Positions 50,819-59,652 of a stretch of 64,000 bases of DNA are shown here, piece after piece. A program made the position numbers and the translations under genes. Under the pieces are notes generated by a model. That model saw only the letters and a program-made list of their open reading frames with translations. It was not told where the DNA came from and did not search any database. Positions within the stretch are counted from its first letter, which is position 1. Every line of letters starts with the position of its first letter. The DNA is from [Flexibacter] sp. ATCC 35208 (lineage in GTDB: Bacteria; Bacteroidota; Bacteroidia; Chitinophagales; Chitinophagaceae), in NCBI RefSeq assembly GCF_001975825.1, contig NZ_MTKN01000002.1:62001-126000 (forward strand). Reading direction: 5' to 3'.

Positions 50819-51697
50819 ATGGCAAATATTCAAATCACCGACGAGCTCCTGTCCAGGTACTTCGCTGGGGAAGCCCTCCCTGAGGAAGCAATGGCGATTG
50901 ACGATTGGAAGAGGAGCCTTTCGGACAACGCCAGCCTTTTCCAGGCCAGCTGGGATGCGTGGCACATAACCGGTGAACATCCCTACTCACTTCCAGATTT
51001 ACAGAAGGTATGGCAGCAAACGAAGCCCCGCACCAAAATACGTGTACTTCCATGGGTGGCAGTAGCCGCAACTTTGCTGACTGCGGTTTCATTGCTATGG
51101 TTACAACTACGTAAACCTGCTACCATGGAGATCGCTGCTACCCAACAAACAGTAACGCAAACACTACCGGATGGCTCTGTGGCAAAGGTAGCTCCAGGTG
51201 GCAATATCCACTATATCAACCGTACTATTCAATTGAAAGGGAGTGGTGAATTTGATGTGAAGTATGACCCCTCACATCCATTTATAGTGAAAGCAGGTCC
51301 TGTGCAGGTGACGGTATTGGGCACCACCTTTCATGTAGCAGAAAGTGATTCACTGATCATGGTAAAGGTAAGTTCAGGCAAAGTAAAAATGCAAAAGGAC
51401 AATAAAGCTGTAGTGGTTACGGACGGTCAGATGGCATATTACAAGGCCGGGGCTTTAGTGCTTGAAAACTATCATTTTACTTTCGACAACAACACACTGG
51501 GCAGTATTACCGAAAGGCTGTCTATGGCATATAATAAAAAAATTGTGCTGCAAAATCCTGCCATGGCAGCGTTAAGACTATCCAGCATATTTGAAGACAA
51601 AACCCTTGACTATATGCTGGAAGTGATCACCTCTACGCTAAATCTAAAATACACTTATCGTAACGCTGATGAAATCCTTATTGAAGAAGAACAGTAA
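50819..51697 (+). CDS. FecR-family anti-sigma factor (locus C)
   Basis: The 292-residue protein has a cytoplasmic part of about 75 residues, a transmembrane helix near 80-96 (VLPWVAVAATLLTAVSLLWL), and the FecR domain (QTVTQTLPDGSVAKVAPGGN, GSGEFDVKYD, VTVLGTTFHVAES). A DUF4974 end follows (TFDNNTLGSITERLSMAYNK). It starts 2 bp after the sigma gene stop. A large two-tier terminator lies about 100 bp downstream, where transcripts from both strands would meet. Because the adjacent SusC has no STN domain, its input may be a transporter elsewhere. Confidence 0.9.
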   Translation: MANIQITDELLSRYFAGEALPEEAMAIDDWKRSLSDNASLFQASWDAWHITGEHPYSLPDLQKVWQQTKPRTKIRVLPWVAVAATLLTAVSLLWLQLRKPATMEIAATQQTVTQTLPDGSVAKVAPGGNIHYINRTIQLKGSGEFDVKYDPSHPFIVKAGPVQVTVLGTTFHVAESDSLIMVKVSSGKVKMQKDNKAVVVTDGQMAYYKAGALVLENYHFTFDNNTLGSITERLSMAYNKKIVLQNPAMAALRLSSIFEDKTLDYMLEVITSTLNLKYTYRNADEILIEEEQ

Positions 51698-51792
51698 AAT
51701 AGCAGCTTGTTCTGTTAGCATGGTATAAAGGTAAAAAGGGGATGTATAATAAGTAACAGGAAGTCCATGAGAATGGCATGTACGAAAATTCT

Positions 51793-51815
51793 CTCCATCT
51801 GGTACCCGAATAAAA
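51793..51815 (+). repeat. 23-nt repeat next to a hairpin, copy 2
   Basis: CTCCATCT then GGTACCCGAATAAAA is one mismatch from 113-135. Here its last 15 bases form the outer arm of the large stem-loop at 51801-51861. Confidence 0.6.
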
Positions 51816-51861
51816 GGGGGCTGTCTCGAAGTTTTGAGACGGGCCTTTTTATTCGGGTTCC
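51801..51861. terminator. Large two-tier bidirectional terminator
   Basis: The outer stem pairs 51801-51815 (GGTACCCGAATAAAA) with 51847-51861, one mismatch. An inner stem (GTCTCGAA / TTTGAGAC) sits inside. A T-run is carried in the distal arm. It lies between the convergent FecR (+) and SusD (-) genes of locus C. Confidence 0.8.
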
Positions 51862-51885
51862 TGATATAGTCAGGTAGGATTATTC

Positions 51886-53352
51886 TTAATAGCCTGTGTT
51901 TTGCTCATACAATCCTCCACTCGCAGAAATCTCCGCCGATGGTACAGGATAAAGCACATAAGCCGGCACTACTGTTTCTACATTCGTCACCGCATCAGCC
52001 GCAATCCATGCATTCATCGTAGTCACCGCCATACCTTCACGCACCAGGTCATTCCATCTCAGGCCTTCACCTAAGAATTCTTTTCTGCGCTCTTCCATCA
52101 ATTGCTCAATTGTTACATTTGACAAGTCACTCAGCCCCGCTCTTTCTCTTACCTTATTCACAATTGCATCTACATCTGCCTGTGAGCCGGAAGCACCATG
52201 TAAGATACATTCCGCCTTCATCATCAACACATCTGTATAACGCAATACGATAAAGTTAATAGGCCAGTCTGTACCACTGGTTCCCTTGTAAGCCGTATTG
52301 ATATACTTCCTGATAAACGGACCTGCTGAATAGGTCGTTGCGATATTGAAGGTTTTGCGTGTATCAGTATCGCCATAAGAAGTTTTGAGATTGCTGGTCA
52401 CTGCAAAGTTGCTGGCCCCATATCCATTCCCGTAAGTATTGGACAACCCTAAACTGGTCCAGTAAGCAACCGGTACGAGGTAACTTGGGAAACCCGCGCC
52501 ATTGGAGCTACTCATAAACTGTACATCAAAGATCACTTCTGCATTATTCTCGTTGGTATAAGAGAAGATATCGGAGTAGCTACTCAAAAATGAATAAGCA
52601 CCACTATTGATGATTTCATTGAACAATGCCAGCGCCTTATCATATTCACCACTGTTTAAACCAGGTCCGTTGATACCATAGTCAGGACCTGAACGGGTGA
52701 GATATACCTGTCCCAGTAAACCTTTGGCAGCATAGGAGGTCGCTCTGCCCACATTTGAACTGGTATAGCTGGTAGGTAGATGCGCCCCTGCATAAGTCAG
52801 GTCAGCGATAATGGTATCGTATACCTGTGATACATCTGTTCTGGGTACAGTAGCCGCTTCTGAAGAAGTCATGGCTGTGGTGATCAAAGGTACTTTGCCA
52901 AATAACTTCACCAGTTCGAAGTAGTAGAATGCTCTCAGGTAATGGCACTCAGCAATCAGTCGTGCACGCAGCGTCGTATCTGTTACTACACTGCCTTTTG
53001 TTTCGAATGCAGCCAGTGTACTGTTTGCATTGTAGATGGCATTGTAATTATTCTGCCAAGCATTCGTGATGAATGTAACCGCTGTAATATCAGGTGACAT
53101 ATCATTGATTCCCTGCCAGTCACGGTTACCATCAGAGATAGCGTTTATATTATCACTACGCATCTCACCCAGCCACAGGGCCATAGATGGATAGTTCTTT
53201 AACCCTGAATACACACCATTCACTGCCTGCACAAAATCGTTCTGTGTTGAATAAAAATTAGTCGTTGTTGTACTGGATACCGGTGTCTGATCCAGCTGCT
53301 TAGAGCAGGAAGCGAATAGCAGACCCAATAGAAACATATATCCTGATCTCAT
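51886..53352 (-). CDS. SusD/RagB-family lipoprotein (locus C)
   Basis: The 488-residue surface lipoprotein has the signal MRSGYMFLLGLLFASC (Cys 16) and the classical SusD start (SKQLDQTPVSSTTTTNFYST), core (LIAECHYLRAFYYFELVKLF) and C-terminal block (ERRKEFLGEGLRWNDLVREG), ending YVLYPVPSAEI. ATG 53352 is preferred; the frame extends to 53382, overlapping the SusC end. It is paired with the SusC gene immediately upstream. With the GH29 gene it forms a small, probably fucose-glycan-related uptake set. Confidence 0.94.
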   Translation of the reverse strand: MRSGYMFLLGLLFASCSKQLDQTPVSSTTTTNFYSTQNDFVQAVNGVYSGLKNYPSMALWLGEMRSDNINAISDGNRDWQGINDMSPDITAVTFITNAWQNNYNAIYNANSTLAAFETKGSVVTDTTLRARLIAECHYLRAFYYFELVKLFGKVPLITTAMTSSEAATVPRTDVSQVYDTIIADLTYAGAHLPTSYTSSNVGRATSYAAKGLLGQVYLTRSGPDYGINGPGLNSGEYDKALALFNEIINSGAYSFLSSYSDIFSYTNENNAEVIFDVQFMSSSNGAGFPSYLVPVAYWTSLGLSNTYGNGYGASNFAVTSNLKTSYGDTDTRKTFNIATTYSAGPFIRKYINTAYKGTSGTDWPINFIVLRYTDVLMMKAECILHGASGSQADVDAIVNKVRERAGLSDLSNVTIEQLMEERRKEFLGEGLRWNDLVREGMAVTTMNAWIAADAVTNVETVVPAYVLYPVPSAEISASGGLYEQNTGY

Positions 53353-53368
53353 TGTTTTACTTTTTAAA

Positions 53369-56300
53369 TTAGAAGGTGACATTCAAACCAATAACCGCAG
53401 ATTTGCTCAAAGGCACTGCGCCATAATCTCCTGGCAGTGAATAGCTGGTATTACCACTGGTATTGGTATTCTGTGCTTCAGGGTTTGCACCACCTTTGTA
53501 TTTATCATGGCCAAACCAGTTCTGTAAAGAAGCGGTGATACGCGCACTGCTGATGGCACTTGTTCTGAGAATGTGTTTCAGGTTATATCCTAAAGTGATG
53601 TTCTGAATACGCCAGAAGTCAGTGCTGTAGATCCAGTCTGATGTTACGTTAGGTACGGTATAAGTAGATGCTGCTTTACCACGTGGTGCGCTGAAGTTTT
53701 GGTTATCATCTGTATACCGGTCTCTCCATACACCCAAAGTATTCGCTGTTGTACTACCTGAAAAATCGATTGCCCTACCCAGGTAAGAAAGGATTGAACC
53801 ACCATGCTGACCATAGATCGTTACACCCAGATCAAAATCTTTGTACTTGAATGTATTGGTGAGTCCCCAAGTATATTTAGGATTTGGCTGGCCATATACC
53901 ACCCTGTCAGCAGAAGTGATAGCACCATCGCCATTCGCATCATAATACTTCGCATCTCCTACTCTCTCTTTGGATACCCTTGCTACACTTGAATTATCGA
54001 TATCCGCCTGTGTGAGCAGACCATTTACTTTCGTTACATAATAGCTGAACAGTGGTAAACCTTTTTTCAACAGGTATGGTGCATTACTACCACTGTAAGC
54101 AGAAGATATTTCAATTGGTTCACCATCAGCACCCAGTTCCAATACTTTGTTCTGGTTGAATGCGATGTTTGCATTGGTAGACCATTCAAAGTTTTTCAGC
54201 CGAACGTTCACACTGTTCATACCAATTTCAAGACCCTGGTTTTGCACGGCGCCAATGTTCTGCAGACTGGTTGTAAAGCCACTCGCACCTACTACAGGAA
54301 GGTTCAGCAGCAGATCCGTATTTTTCTTTCTGTATACATCCACGATCACATTCAAACGGCTGCGCAGGAAACTACCATCAATACCTGCGTTCCAGGTAGA
54401 AGAAGTTTCCCATTTCAGGTTAGGATTTGCCAGACCTGATACGACCTGTCCGGTAGCGGCTGTAGCGCTGTTACCGCCAAAGCTGTAAGTGGCACTGGTG
54501 AGCGTTGGAATAGAACCATAATCACCAATGTTGTTATTACCAGATTTACCCCAGCTTACACGCACTTTCAGGTCATTGATAAAGCTCACGCTTTTCAGGA
54601 AAGGCTCTTCAGACAAACGCCATCCGATGCTGGCAGAAGGGAATGTACCCCAACGGCTATCAGCACCAAAACGGGAAGAAGCATCTTTTCTCAAACTGGC
54701 TGTCACCAGGTATTTACCTGCGTAGTCATATTGTACCCTGCCAAACCATGAGTACAGCACGTTGTTGGTTTCGGTAGTAGAGCCGGTAGTCGTCACACCT
54801 GAACTATTGGGAATGGCATTGTTCAGTGTTTGTATAATATCGTTGGCAAAGCCACCTGCTGTGGCAATGGTAAAGGTTTCGTAGTGTACCTTATTGTATG
54901 ATTCACCCAATACTGCAGAGATATTGTGTTTACCTGCGATGGTTTTGGAATAAGTCAGGGTATTTTCATTGATGAAGTTCTGTTTAAGGTAACCACCGTA
55001 GGAACCAGAAGCATTCTTACCCGGATTGGTTACCAGTTCTGTGGCAGCACCTACCACTACATCATCAGGAATATATCTTTTGGTAGTAAGATTCATCTGG
55101 TCCAGGTTGATGGTAGACTTCAGTACCAAACCGGGGATGATTTCATACTGGCCATACATAGATCCCAGCAGACGGGTTGTCTTTACAAGACTGGTCACTT
55201 CTTTCAGGTAAGCATATGGGCTGATCAGTTTTGCACTTGCCCAGGTGTAGGTAGAAAGGCCACTGGCGCCCGTCATATTACCAGCAGTAGATTCTACAAC
55301 CGGTACCATTTGCAGGGCTTTCATTACCTGATTGTCCTTACCTTCTGCATCAGGTGCATGGTTTTCTGAATAGCTTGGCGCGAGGTTCAGCCCTACTTTT
55401 ACATGCTTGCCTACGTTTGCTTCCACATTCGCTCTGGCACCGTAATTCTTGAAAGAAGAATTGATCACGGTACCATCCTGATCCAGGTAATTACCGGAGA
55501 TAAAGTAATGCACATTGTCAGTACCACCACTGGCAGATACTTCGTAATTGCCAAAAGGCGCCGTTCTGAATATCTCATCCTGCCAGTCAATATATGTCAA
55601 ACCGGGATGACCAGGTTCTGCCCAACGATCATCTGTCATATACGAAGTGTTCACGACACCACTTGCCAGACCTAAGATAGAAGCACGTTCTGCATTTGTC
55701 TGTGTCGCACTTCTGCCGGAGCCGGATGCTACCCAGTTGGTATTCGCTACTTCTGTCGCCATCTTCACCCACTCATCAGCACTCAGTACATCTGTCTTAC
55801 GATTTATTTTACTTAAACCGGTTGTTGCATTGAAAGCGATCTTTGCTTTACCTGACTGCCCTCTTTTAGTGGTGATGATCACAACACCATTGGCTGCGCG
55901 GGAACCATAAATAGCACCGGCAGCAGCGTCTTTCAACACCTGTATACTTTCAATATCATTTGGATTCAGGTTATTGAGCGGACTGGCGGTAAAACCACCG
56001 GAGCCATTATTGCTTACTACATCCAGCGGGAACCCATCTACTACATAGAGTGGTTCAGTACCGGCAGTTACAGATCCGCTACCACGTACCGTGATGCTCA
56101 GACCCTGACCGGGCATACCAGTCTGTTGTTTTACCTGTACACCGGGCATTTGTCCGATCAGTGCCTGTTCTGCTCTACCCAAGGGTTTTTCGATCAGGTT
56201 GCCCACTGGCATGGTCGTCACTGCACCTAAGATGTTTCCTTTTTGCTGGGTACCATAACCTACTACCACTACTTCGCTCAATGCACTTTCTGAAGAAGCA

Positions 56301-56611
56301 AGTTTTACGGTAAGATGTTTCTGACCACCTACAGGTACTTCCTGTTTGCCATAGCCTACATAGGAGAATACCAGTACTGCATACTGGTCAGGTACATTGA
56401 TAGAGAAAGTACCGTCCGTACCGGTAGAAACCCCTGTGCCGGTGCCTTTGAGCTGCACGCTTACACCTGGTAGTGGTTGTCCTTTTTCATCTGTCACTTT
56501 ACCTGTAATAGGGATCGTTGCTGCAAAGGATAGTAAGCAGCTAAGCAGGATTAATACACAGCACATGAATGGCAATAGCAGAGCCATTCCGCGCCTTCCT
56601 TGTTTTTCCAT
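53369..56611 (-). CDS. SusC-type TonB-dependent transporter without STN domain (locus C)
   Basis: The 1080-residue transporter has an N-terminal hydrophobic signal (about 1-31, LLLPFMCCVLILLSCLLSFA) and passes at once into the carboxypeptidase-regulatory-like domain (ITGKVTDEKGQPLPGVSVQL). The plug follows (EVVVVGYGTQQKGNILGAVT, LYVVDGFPLDVV) and then the barrel ending AVIGLNVTF. There is no room for the ~70-residue STN domain present in the SusCs of loci A and B, so direct signalling to a FecR is not expected. It has its own promoter (-7 box 56761-56768) and an unusual leader with three similar small hairpins. Confidence 0.95.
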   Translation of the reverse strand: MEKQGRRGMALLLPFMCCVLILLSCLLSFAATIPITGKVTDEKGQPLPGVSVQLKGTGTGVSTGTDGTFSINVPDQYAVLVFSYVGYGKQEVPVGGQKHLTVKLASSESALSEVVVVGYGTQQKGNILGAVTTMPVGNLIEKPLGRAEQALIGQMPGVQVKQQTGMPGQGLSITVRGSGSVTAGTEPLYVVDGFPLDVVSNNGSGGFTASPLNNLNPNDIESIQVLKDAAAGAIYGSRAANGVVIITTKRGQSGKAKIAFNATTGLSKINRKTDVLSADEWVKMATEVANTNWVASGSGRSATQTNAERASILGLASGVVNTSYMTDDRWAEPGHPGLTYIDWQDEIFRTAPFGNYEVSASGGTDNVHYFISGNYLDQDGTVINSSFKNYGARANVEANVGKHVKVGLNLAPSYSENHAPDAEGKDNQVMKALQMVPVVESTAGNMTGASGLSTYTWASAKLISPYAYLKEVTSLVKTTRLLGSMYGQYEIIPGLVLKSTINLDQMNLTTKRYIPDDVVVGAATELVTNPGKNASGSYGGYLKQNFINENTLTYSKTIAGKHNISAVLGESYNKVHYETFTIATAGGFANDIIQTLNNAIPNSSGVTTTGSTTETNNVLYSWFGRVQYDYAGKYLVTASLRKDASSRFGADSRWGTFPSASIGWRLSEEPFLKSVSFINDLKVRVSWGKSGNNNIGDYGSIPTLTSATYSFGGNSATAATGQVVSGLANPNLKWETSSTWNAGIDGSFLRSRLNVIVDVYRKKNTDLLLNLPVVGASGFTTSLQNIGAVQNQGLEIGMNSVNVRLKNFEWSTNANIAFNQNKVLELGADGEPIEISSAYSGSNAPYLLKKGLPLFSYYVTKVNGLLTQADIDNSSVARVSKERVGDAKYYDANGDGAITSADRVVYGQPNPKYTWGLTNTFKYKDFDLGVTIYGQHGGSILSYLGRAIDFSGSTTANTLGVWRDRYTDDNQNFSAPRGKAASTYTVPNVTSDWIYSTDFWRIQNITLGYNLKHILRTSAISSARITASLQNWFGHDKYKGGANPEAQNTNTSGNTSYSLPGDYGAVPLSKSAVIGLNVTF

Positions 56612-56649
56612 TCTCGAAGTCGGTTTAATTAAGTAAAAAGCATGGTGAC

Positions 56650-56752
56650 TGCTATAGTTGGCGATAGCAGCAGTTAAATTGTAAGAATAAAAGGGAGTAC
56701 TACTATTGGTGGTAGCAGCGGGTACATAGTACTACAGTTGGTGGCAGTAGCG
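56650..56752 (-). repeat. Three related small hairpins in the leader of the locus C SusC gene
   Basis: Units at 56650-56673, 56697-56721 and 56729-56752 share a core of the form TTGGYGRYAGYAGC. On the minus strand each has short complementary ends (GCTAT/ATAGC, CTAC/GTAG, CTAC/GTAG) that covary. They lie between the predicted promoter and the ATG at 56611, thus in the 5' untranslated RNA. Function unknown. Confidence 0.5.
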
Positions 56753-56760
56753 AATCGGGG

Positions 56761-56789
56761 CAAATATACAAAGTCTACTAAATTAGTAG
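56761..56789 (-). promoter_or_regulatory. Promoter -7 box and overlapping palindrome, locus C SusC gene
   Basis: -7 box TATATTTG on the minus strand (56761-56768). Just upstream is a palindrome CTACTA-AAT-TAGTAG (56775-56789) placed between the -7 and the expected -33 position. No -33 TTTG is present, which may mean activator dependence or a false match. Confidence 0.45.
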
Positions 56790-56834
56790 GTAATTATTTT
56801 TATGTTTTTTTTAACGGGAGGTGGAGATAATCGA

Positions 56835-56892
56835 AATCCTCCAAATTAAAAAGCTTTTCCCTTCGGCAAAAGCTTTTTAGTTTGGAGGATTT
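56835..56892 (-). terminator. Two-tier terminator after the fucosidase gene
   Basis: The inner stem AAAAAGCTTTT / AAAAGCTTTTT is inside an outer stem AAATCCTCCAAA / TTTGGAGGATTT (56835-56846 and 56881-56892). It separates the fucosidase from SusC transcription. The remaining bases of the 56612-56914 gap hold the promoter and repeats listed. Confidence 0.82.
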
Positions 56893-56914
56893 TTATTTTA
56901 AAAGAAAGAATTAT

Positions 56915-58306
56915 TTATTTCCTTTCATCATACACACCCAATTCTGCTATTGCAGGGGGCGCGCTACTTTCTTCAATTTTTATTCTGACTTTTCCACCTC
57001 TTACAGCATCAAATCTGTGTATTCTCACACGACCCTGTTGCACACCTGCTGGTAAGGGTTTCCATACACCACCATCGTTATATTCCAACTGGTACTTCTT
57101 AATATGGTCGCCATCTTCTACAATCGTCACCATATTAAAATCCTTCTCTCTGTCAAAATCCACTTCATACCAGGGTTGTTTCACCTCAGCATTTGACTGC
57201 CAGCTGGTACGGAAGTTATCATCATTTGCAAAGTCCATGATATTCATATCATCACTCCAGCTGGAATTACTGTACTGGAACTTCGCAAAGTTTTGTGCAG
57301 TAATGGGTGCTGCACCTTTTGGCAAAGCAGGTAACGGACCTGCCGGTTTCCACATCTTTCCCATCTGTGTCAATGCAGCAACTGCATTATCATCAATCAA
57401 CCCTTCACGGTTAGGCGCTACATTCAGGATGAAGTTACACCATGCTTTATTCAATTGAACCAGGTTATCATTGACCAATTTTACAGGATCTTTCACGGGT
57501 GTAGTTGGGAAACTTTTTTTCCAGAACCAGTTCTGATTAATTGGCAAACAGGACAATGCAGGCAGTTGATTACTTTCTTTTGAGATGTGCTGACCGGCAC
57601 CCTGCTCATAAGATTTGATATCTGTGTAGAACAGTGCATCTGTTGGATATTTCGCTGCATTCAGGTCCATGAGCAAACAGTTTGGTTGCAATGTCTTTAC
57701 CAGATGGTAGATGTCATCAAACGGTACATCTTCGTAAGATATACGTGACCACGGTGCATCCCATCCATCTATAATCAGAGCTGTGATCTCTCCGTAATTG
57801 GTGAGTAACTCAGTGAGTTGCGCTTTGATCATTTCAATATCCTGACGCGTAATGCCGTGGGGACGCAATTTATGATGTGTATCTAAAATGGAATAGTACA
57901 ACATCACTTTCAATCCTTTTGCTCTGAATGCGGTTACATATTCCTTTACGACGTCACGCTTCAGCGGACTATTCATAACATTGTAATCCGTTGTCTTTGT
58001 ATCCCATATACAGAAACCACTATGGTGTTTTGTAGTCAGGCAACCATAAGACATATTCGCGGCTTTGGCAGTTGTAGCCCACTGGTTACAATCCAGTTTA
58101 GTCGGATTGAAAGCAGTAGCAGGCGTTTCAGGGTCAGGCCAGTCCTGATCCATGAAAGTAGGAATGTTGAAGTGGATGAACATACCGAACCGCAGATCAA
58201 CAAATTGTTGCTGTAGTGTGGATAACGATTTTGATTGTGCGCTTAAAATGGCTGGTGACAAACACAGTACCCCTGCCAGTAAGCGGGAAAAGAATTGTTG
58301 CTTCAT
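56915..58306 (-). CDS. Alpha-L-fucosidase, GH29 family
   Basis: The 463-residue enzyme would release alpha-L-fucose from glycans. It has a signal peptide (MKQQFFSRLLAGVLCLSPAI, to about 23) and a GH29 TIM barrel with LRFGMFIHFN near 38-47, GCLTTKHHSGFCIWD (His 94-95), and the nucleophile probably D180 in ALIIDGWD. A C-terminal discoidin/CBM32-like beta-sandwich (about 340-463) is suggested by TSWQSNAEVKQPWYEVDFDR and VRIHRFDAVRGGKVRIKIEE. Start at 58306 by signal peptide; the frame extends to 58357. A consensus promoter is at 58421-58451. Periplasmic or surface location is inferred. The second acid/base residue is not obvious. Confidence 0.9.
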   Translation of the reverse strand: MKQQFFSRLLAGVLCLSPAILSAQSKSLSTLQQQFVDLRFGMFIHFNIPTFMDQDWPDPETPATAFNPTKLDCNQWATTAKAANMSYGCLTTKHHSGFCIWDTKTTDYNVMNSPLKRDVVKEYVTAFRAKGLKVMLYYSILDTHHKLRPHGITRQDIEMIKAQLTELLTNYGEITALIIDGWDAPWSRISYEDVPFDDIYHLVKTLQPNCLLMDLNAAKYPTDALFYTDIKSYEQGAGQHISKESNQLPALSCLPINQNWFWKKSFPTTPVKDPVKLVNDNLVQLNKAWCNFILNVAPNREGLIDDNAVAALTQMGKMWKPAGPLPALPKGAAPITAQNFAKFQYSNSSWSDDMNIMDFANDDNFRTSWQSNAEVKQPWYEVDFDREKDFNMVTIVEDGDHIKKYQLEYNDGGVWKPLPAGVQQGRVRIHRFDAVRGGKVRIKIEESSAPPAIAELGVYDERK

Positions 58307-58420
58307 ATGAGACCTATACGTGGTTAAGAAGACCAATATAATATAAGCATTGCGCACTGTACCTACCCTGATAAACTAATACCATGATTGGTGAAATTGC
58401 CATCAATCTCATCATTTTAA

Positions 58421-58451
58421 CAAATTTACAGGTATAGTTCACCCCGCCAAA
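58421..58451 (-). promoter_or_regulatory. Promoter of the fucosidase gene
   Basis: On the minus strand, -33 TTTG (58448-58451), a 19-bp spacer and -7 TAAATTTG (58421-58428) match the consensus. The leader to ATG 58306 would be about 110 nt. Confidence 0.6.
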
Positions 58452-58531
58452 AAGGATTGTGGCAAGGTTTTGGAATATTACCAGTGTGCAGGTACCAAAC
58501 TTGAGAGTCATTTAATTAAAATAAAATTTAT

Positions 58532-59389
58532 ATGAAACTAAGGATCATATTGTTGGCAGTATCGTTGCCTGTATTATTGTTTTCCTGTGTAGGTACAAAG
58601 AAGTACAAGGCTTCGGAGGCCCGCTATGTTTCTCTGAGTGAGAAATATACTGCACTGCAGGGACAATTACAGGATTGCCAGCGTAGTCTTCGTGATTCCA
58701 CTGCTGCTTTTGAACATCGCAGGAATATCACAGACGAACGTACAGAAGGGCTGAAAAAGAACAACAACGAACTGCTTGATCAGCTGAAAAACCTGTCTGT
58801 GATCAGTAATTCACAGGCTGAAAGCATCAAGAAATCATTGGATAATATTGGCGCAAAAGATGCCTACATCCAGGACCTGCAGTCAGCGATTGCTAAGAAG
58901 GACTCCCTCAACATGGCATTGGTTATGAACCTGAAAGGGGCTATCGGCGATCTGAATGACCAGGACATCAACATTAAAGTTGATAAGGGTGTGGTTTACA
59001 TAGACATCTCTGACAAACTGCTGTTTGAAAGTGGTAGCTATGACATCACTGCACGTGCAAAAGAAGTATTGGGTAAAGTGGCCAAAGTGCTGAATAATCA
59101 GCCAAACATCGAGTTCCTCGTAGAAGGTCATACTGATACCAACCCATACAAGAAAGGCGTATTGCTGGACAACTGGGATCTGAGTGTGAAGAGAGCGACT
59201 GCTGTAACCCGTGTTTTACAAAACGATTACGCAATCAATCCAGCACGTATCACTGCTGCCGGACGTAGTGAATATGTTCCAGTAGCTAATAATGATACAC
59301 CGGAAGGACGAGCTGCCAACCGTAGAACAAGGATTGTGATCCTGCCGCAACTGGATCAGTTCTTCAAGTTGTTAGAAAAGAAGCAATAA
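58532..59389 (+). CDS. OmpA-family peptidoglycan-binding lipoprotein
   Basis: The 285-residue protein has a lipoprotein signal (MKLRIILLAVSLPVLLFSC, Cys 19) and a long coiled-coil/helical middle (about 35-135; YTALQGQLQDCQRSLRDSTA). The C-terminal OmpA domain (about 155-275) has LLFESGSYDITARAKEVLGK, FLVEGHTDTNPY, and NRRTRIVILP, the residues that bind diaminopimelate of peptidoglycan. It probably ties the outer membrane to the wall. It is a single gene, divergent from the fucosidase, with a terminator after it. Confidence 0.92.
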   Translation: MKLRIILLAVSLPVLLFSCVGTKKYKASEARYVSLSEKYTALQGQLQDCQRSLRDSTAAFEHRRNITDERTEGLKKNNNELLDQLKNLSVISNSQAESIKKSLDNIGAKDAYIQDLQSAIAKKDSLNMALVMNLKGAIGDLNDQDINIKVDKGVVYIDISDKLLFESGSYDITARAKEVLGKVAKVLNNQPNIEFLVEGHTDTNPYKKGVLLDNWDLSVKRATAVTRVLQNDYAINPARITAAGRSEYVPVANNDTPEGRAANRRTRIVILPQLDQFFKLLEKKQ

Positions 59390-59397
59390 ATTGATGG

Positions 59398-59428
59398 CTG
59401 AGGATCACGAAAGTGGTCCTCAGTTTTT
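59398..59428 (+). terminator. Terminator of the OmpA-family gene
   Basis: The stem CTGAGGATCAC / GTGGTCCTCAG with the loop GAAA is followed by TTTTT. It begins 8 bp past the stop codon. The remaining gap to 59652 is AT-rich; I see no gene in it and no clear promoter. Confidence 0.85.
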
Positions 59429-59652
59429 CTACTCCAATAACATTGATCGCCTGAAATCTAATCGCATTAAAAATCCCTATTACTTGAAAAAGTATCCTTA
59501 TATTACTATACCACTTACATGTAATTTTTCACCCCCCGTTATACATCCTGCAAAAAACACTTTACCTTACACTACGGTGGGCAATAACCATTACCTGTTA
59601 CAAAATGTTTTGCTAAAAAATAGTTTAGCTATTATTAACGTTATAAGATGTA

